Below, piece after piece: positions 56,892 to 57,973 of a stretch of 57,973 nucleotides of DNA. Made by a program: the position numbers and the translations under genes. The notes below the pieces were generated by a model. That model did no database searches and was not told the DNA's origin. It was given only the letters and a program-made list of their open reading frames with translations. Every line of letters starts with the position of its first letter. The first letter of the stretch is position 1. Source of the stretch: a virus; the IMG/VR virus record IMGVR_UViG_3300046471_000036, positions 1-57,973 of that record; one strand, 5' to 3'.

Positions 56892-57973
56892 ATGACCACC
56901 CGATCCCGCATCACACTGTTCTTGGCCGCCGCTCTGCTGGCTGCCAGCGCAGCCGCCGCCGGCGCCATCACCGATGTGCGCTTCCAGAATACCGGTGCCG
57001 CCCAATCGAACGTGCCCGTCACCTTCGGCCAGGTGTTCGCCGTCGGCGACATGAAGAAGTCCGACGTCCTGGTCGGCAAGCTGGACGGCGCCACCGTGCC
57101 GCTGCAGGTCGACGTCAAGGCCACGCATGCCGACGGCAGCGTGCGCCACGCGATCATTTCGGCCATCGTGCCATCGCTGAAGGCCGGCGCCACCGGCACG
57201 ATGACGCTCAACACCGGTGGCACCGCGGCGCCCAGCACCGTCACCACGGTCAACCTGCTGGCCGATGGCTTCACCGCCTCGGCCTCCGCGACCATTGCCG
57301 GCGTCAAGTACACCGCATCCGCTGACCAGCTGCTGAAGGTCGGTGCCAAGGCAACCTGGCTGGCCGGCGCCGTCGCCAACGAATGGCATGTCTCGGCACC
57401 GTTGACCACCACGGCCGGCGTGGCGCATCCGCACCTGCAGGCCCGCTTCGCCGTGCGCTATTACAGCGCCGTGAAGAAAGCTCGCGTCGACGTCACCATC
57501 GAAAACGCATGGGCATTCGAGCCCGGCCCGCAGAATTTCACCTACGACACCGAGATCATCGTCGGCGGCAAGTCCGTCTACAGCAAAGCAAGCCTGACGC
57601 ACCTGCACCACGGGCGATGGCGCAAACTGTTCTGGTGGGGCGACGCGCCGGCCGTGAACGTGCAATCGAACGTACCGTACCTGATTTCGACCCGCGCGGT
57701 ACCGAACTATGATCCGCTGTACCCGCCATCGGAAGCGGTGCTGCAAGCCATGGCCACGCGCAATGCCAGCAGTATGGAGCCGATGCAACTGGGCTTCGCC
57801 TCGCCATACATGCCGACCACCGGCGGCAATGATGGCATCGGCATCCTCCCGCAGTGGACCGCCGCTTACGTGATGTCGATGGACGCCCGCGCACGCGATG
57901 CGACGCTGGGCACCGGTACCGCCGCCGGCAGCTACTCGACGCACTACCGCGACCGGAAGACGGATCGGCCGGT
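56892..57973 (+). CDS. RIFT-barrel/toroid polysaccharide-lyase-like protein, N-terminal part
   Basis: The gene continues over the circle junction to base 1640; 864 residues in all. A clear Sec signal peptide stands at the N-terminus: basic MTTRSR, hydrophobic LFLAAALLAASAAAA, cut near residue 25. Then a RIFT-barrel-like domain (about 30-180) has NVPVTFGQVFAVGDM and LQVDVKATHADGSVRHAI. A further beta part carries GPQNFTYDTEIIVGGK and HLHHGRWRKLFWWG. A helical toroid and two small beta domains follow in the other part. A signal peptide is odd for a gene in a head operon. Confidence 0.8.
   Translation, partial: MTTRSRITLFLAAALLAASAAAAGAITDVRFQNTGAAQSNVPVTFGQVFAVGDMKKSDVLVGKLDGATVPLQVDVKATHADGSVRHAIISAIVPSLKAGATGTMTLNTGGTAAPSTVTTVNLLADGFTASASATIAGVKYTASADQLLKVGAKATWLAGAVANEWHVSAPLTTTAGVAHPHLQARFAVRYYSAVKKARVDVTIENAWAFEPGPQNFTYDTEIIVGGKSVYSKASLTHLHHGRWRKLFWWGDAPAVNVQSNVPYLISTRAVPNYDPLYPPSEAVLQAMATRNASSMEPMQLGFASPYMPTTGGNDGIGILPQWTAAYVMSMDARARDATLGTGTAAGSYSTHYRDRKTDRP
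57847..57973. repeat. 127-bp terminal direct repeat, right copy
   Basis: Identical to 1-127. Read the two as one stretch of the circle. Confidence 0.97.

Larger units (their letters stand above)
1..57846. mobile_element. Complete temperate siphophage genome (circular)
   Basis: All modules of a temperate siphophage are present once: terminase, portal, protease, capsid, connectors, tail tube, tape measure, tail tip, lysis, integrase with attP, CI/Cro switch, recombination and replication genes. The 127-base end overlap closes it to 57,846 bp. It could be a free phage genome or an excised prophage; no host flank is visible. Assignment to a betaproteobacterial host is inference. Confidence 0.9.

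Overview
The window is a complete temperate siphophage genome, probably of a betaproteobacterial host. Host group is inferred from about 60% GC, codon use and resemblance to Burkholderia/Massilia-type phages, and was not tested. The first 127 bases are repeated exactly at the end (1-127 = 57847-57973), so the true molecule is a circle of 57,846 bp, and the gene starting at 56892 continues through the end into 1-1640.

Late strand (+). From 49.4 kb: small late genes, an HNH nuclease, an iteron-rich candidate cos/TerS-binding region, terS-terL, portal, prohead protease, HK97-fold major capsid protein and a small head protein. Next comes an unusual cassette of about 6.2 kb (56892 through 5242): a signal-peptide RIFT-barrel/alpha-alpha-toroid protein that looks like a polysaccharide lyase, two Ig/Fn3-like proteins and an SGNH hydrolase. 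It sits between the capsid gene and the head-tail connector. Then follow head completion, the tail tube, tail assembly chaperones with a -1 frameshift, a 1414-residue tape measure, tail tip and fibre proteins, and lysis genes (holin, GH19 endolysin, nested Rz/Rz1).

Lysogeny and left arm (-). attP carries the 3' half of a host tRNA-Val(CAC) gene at 23111-23158, beside a tyrosine integrase and an excisionase-like HTH protein. A long leftward operon (about 33.8 to 23.2 kb) from pL carries RecT, a YqaJ exonuclease, NinB and many small accessory proteins, most joined by ATGA or GTGA overlaps. It includes several genes of only 22-53 codons.

Immunity and right arm (+). A LexA/CI-type repressor (34832-35611, -) lies between two operator regions that share the palindrome AGTCSGACT. 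pL and pR have the same TTGACA...TAATAT design overlapping these operators, and cro appears to be leaderless. The rightward early operon encodes a KilA-N protein, HTH regulators, a cytosine methyltransferase, a Ref-like nuclease, a ParB-like protein, an SF2 helicase, a primase, a frameshifted replication protein and RusA. It ends with a zinc-motif protein that is a candidate Q-like antiterminator and a NinX-like protein. A late control region follows, with a palindromic promoter, two terminators and a tRNA-Thr-like gene between them. Intrinsic terminators inside the late operon fit control by antitermination.
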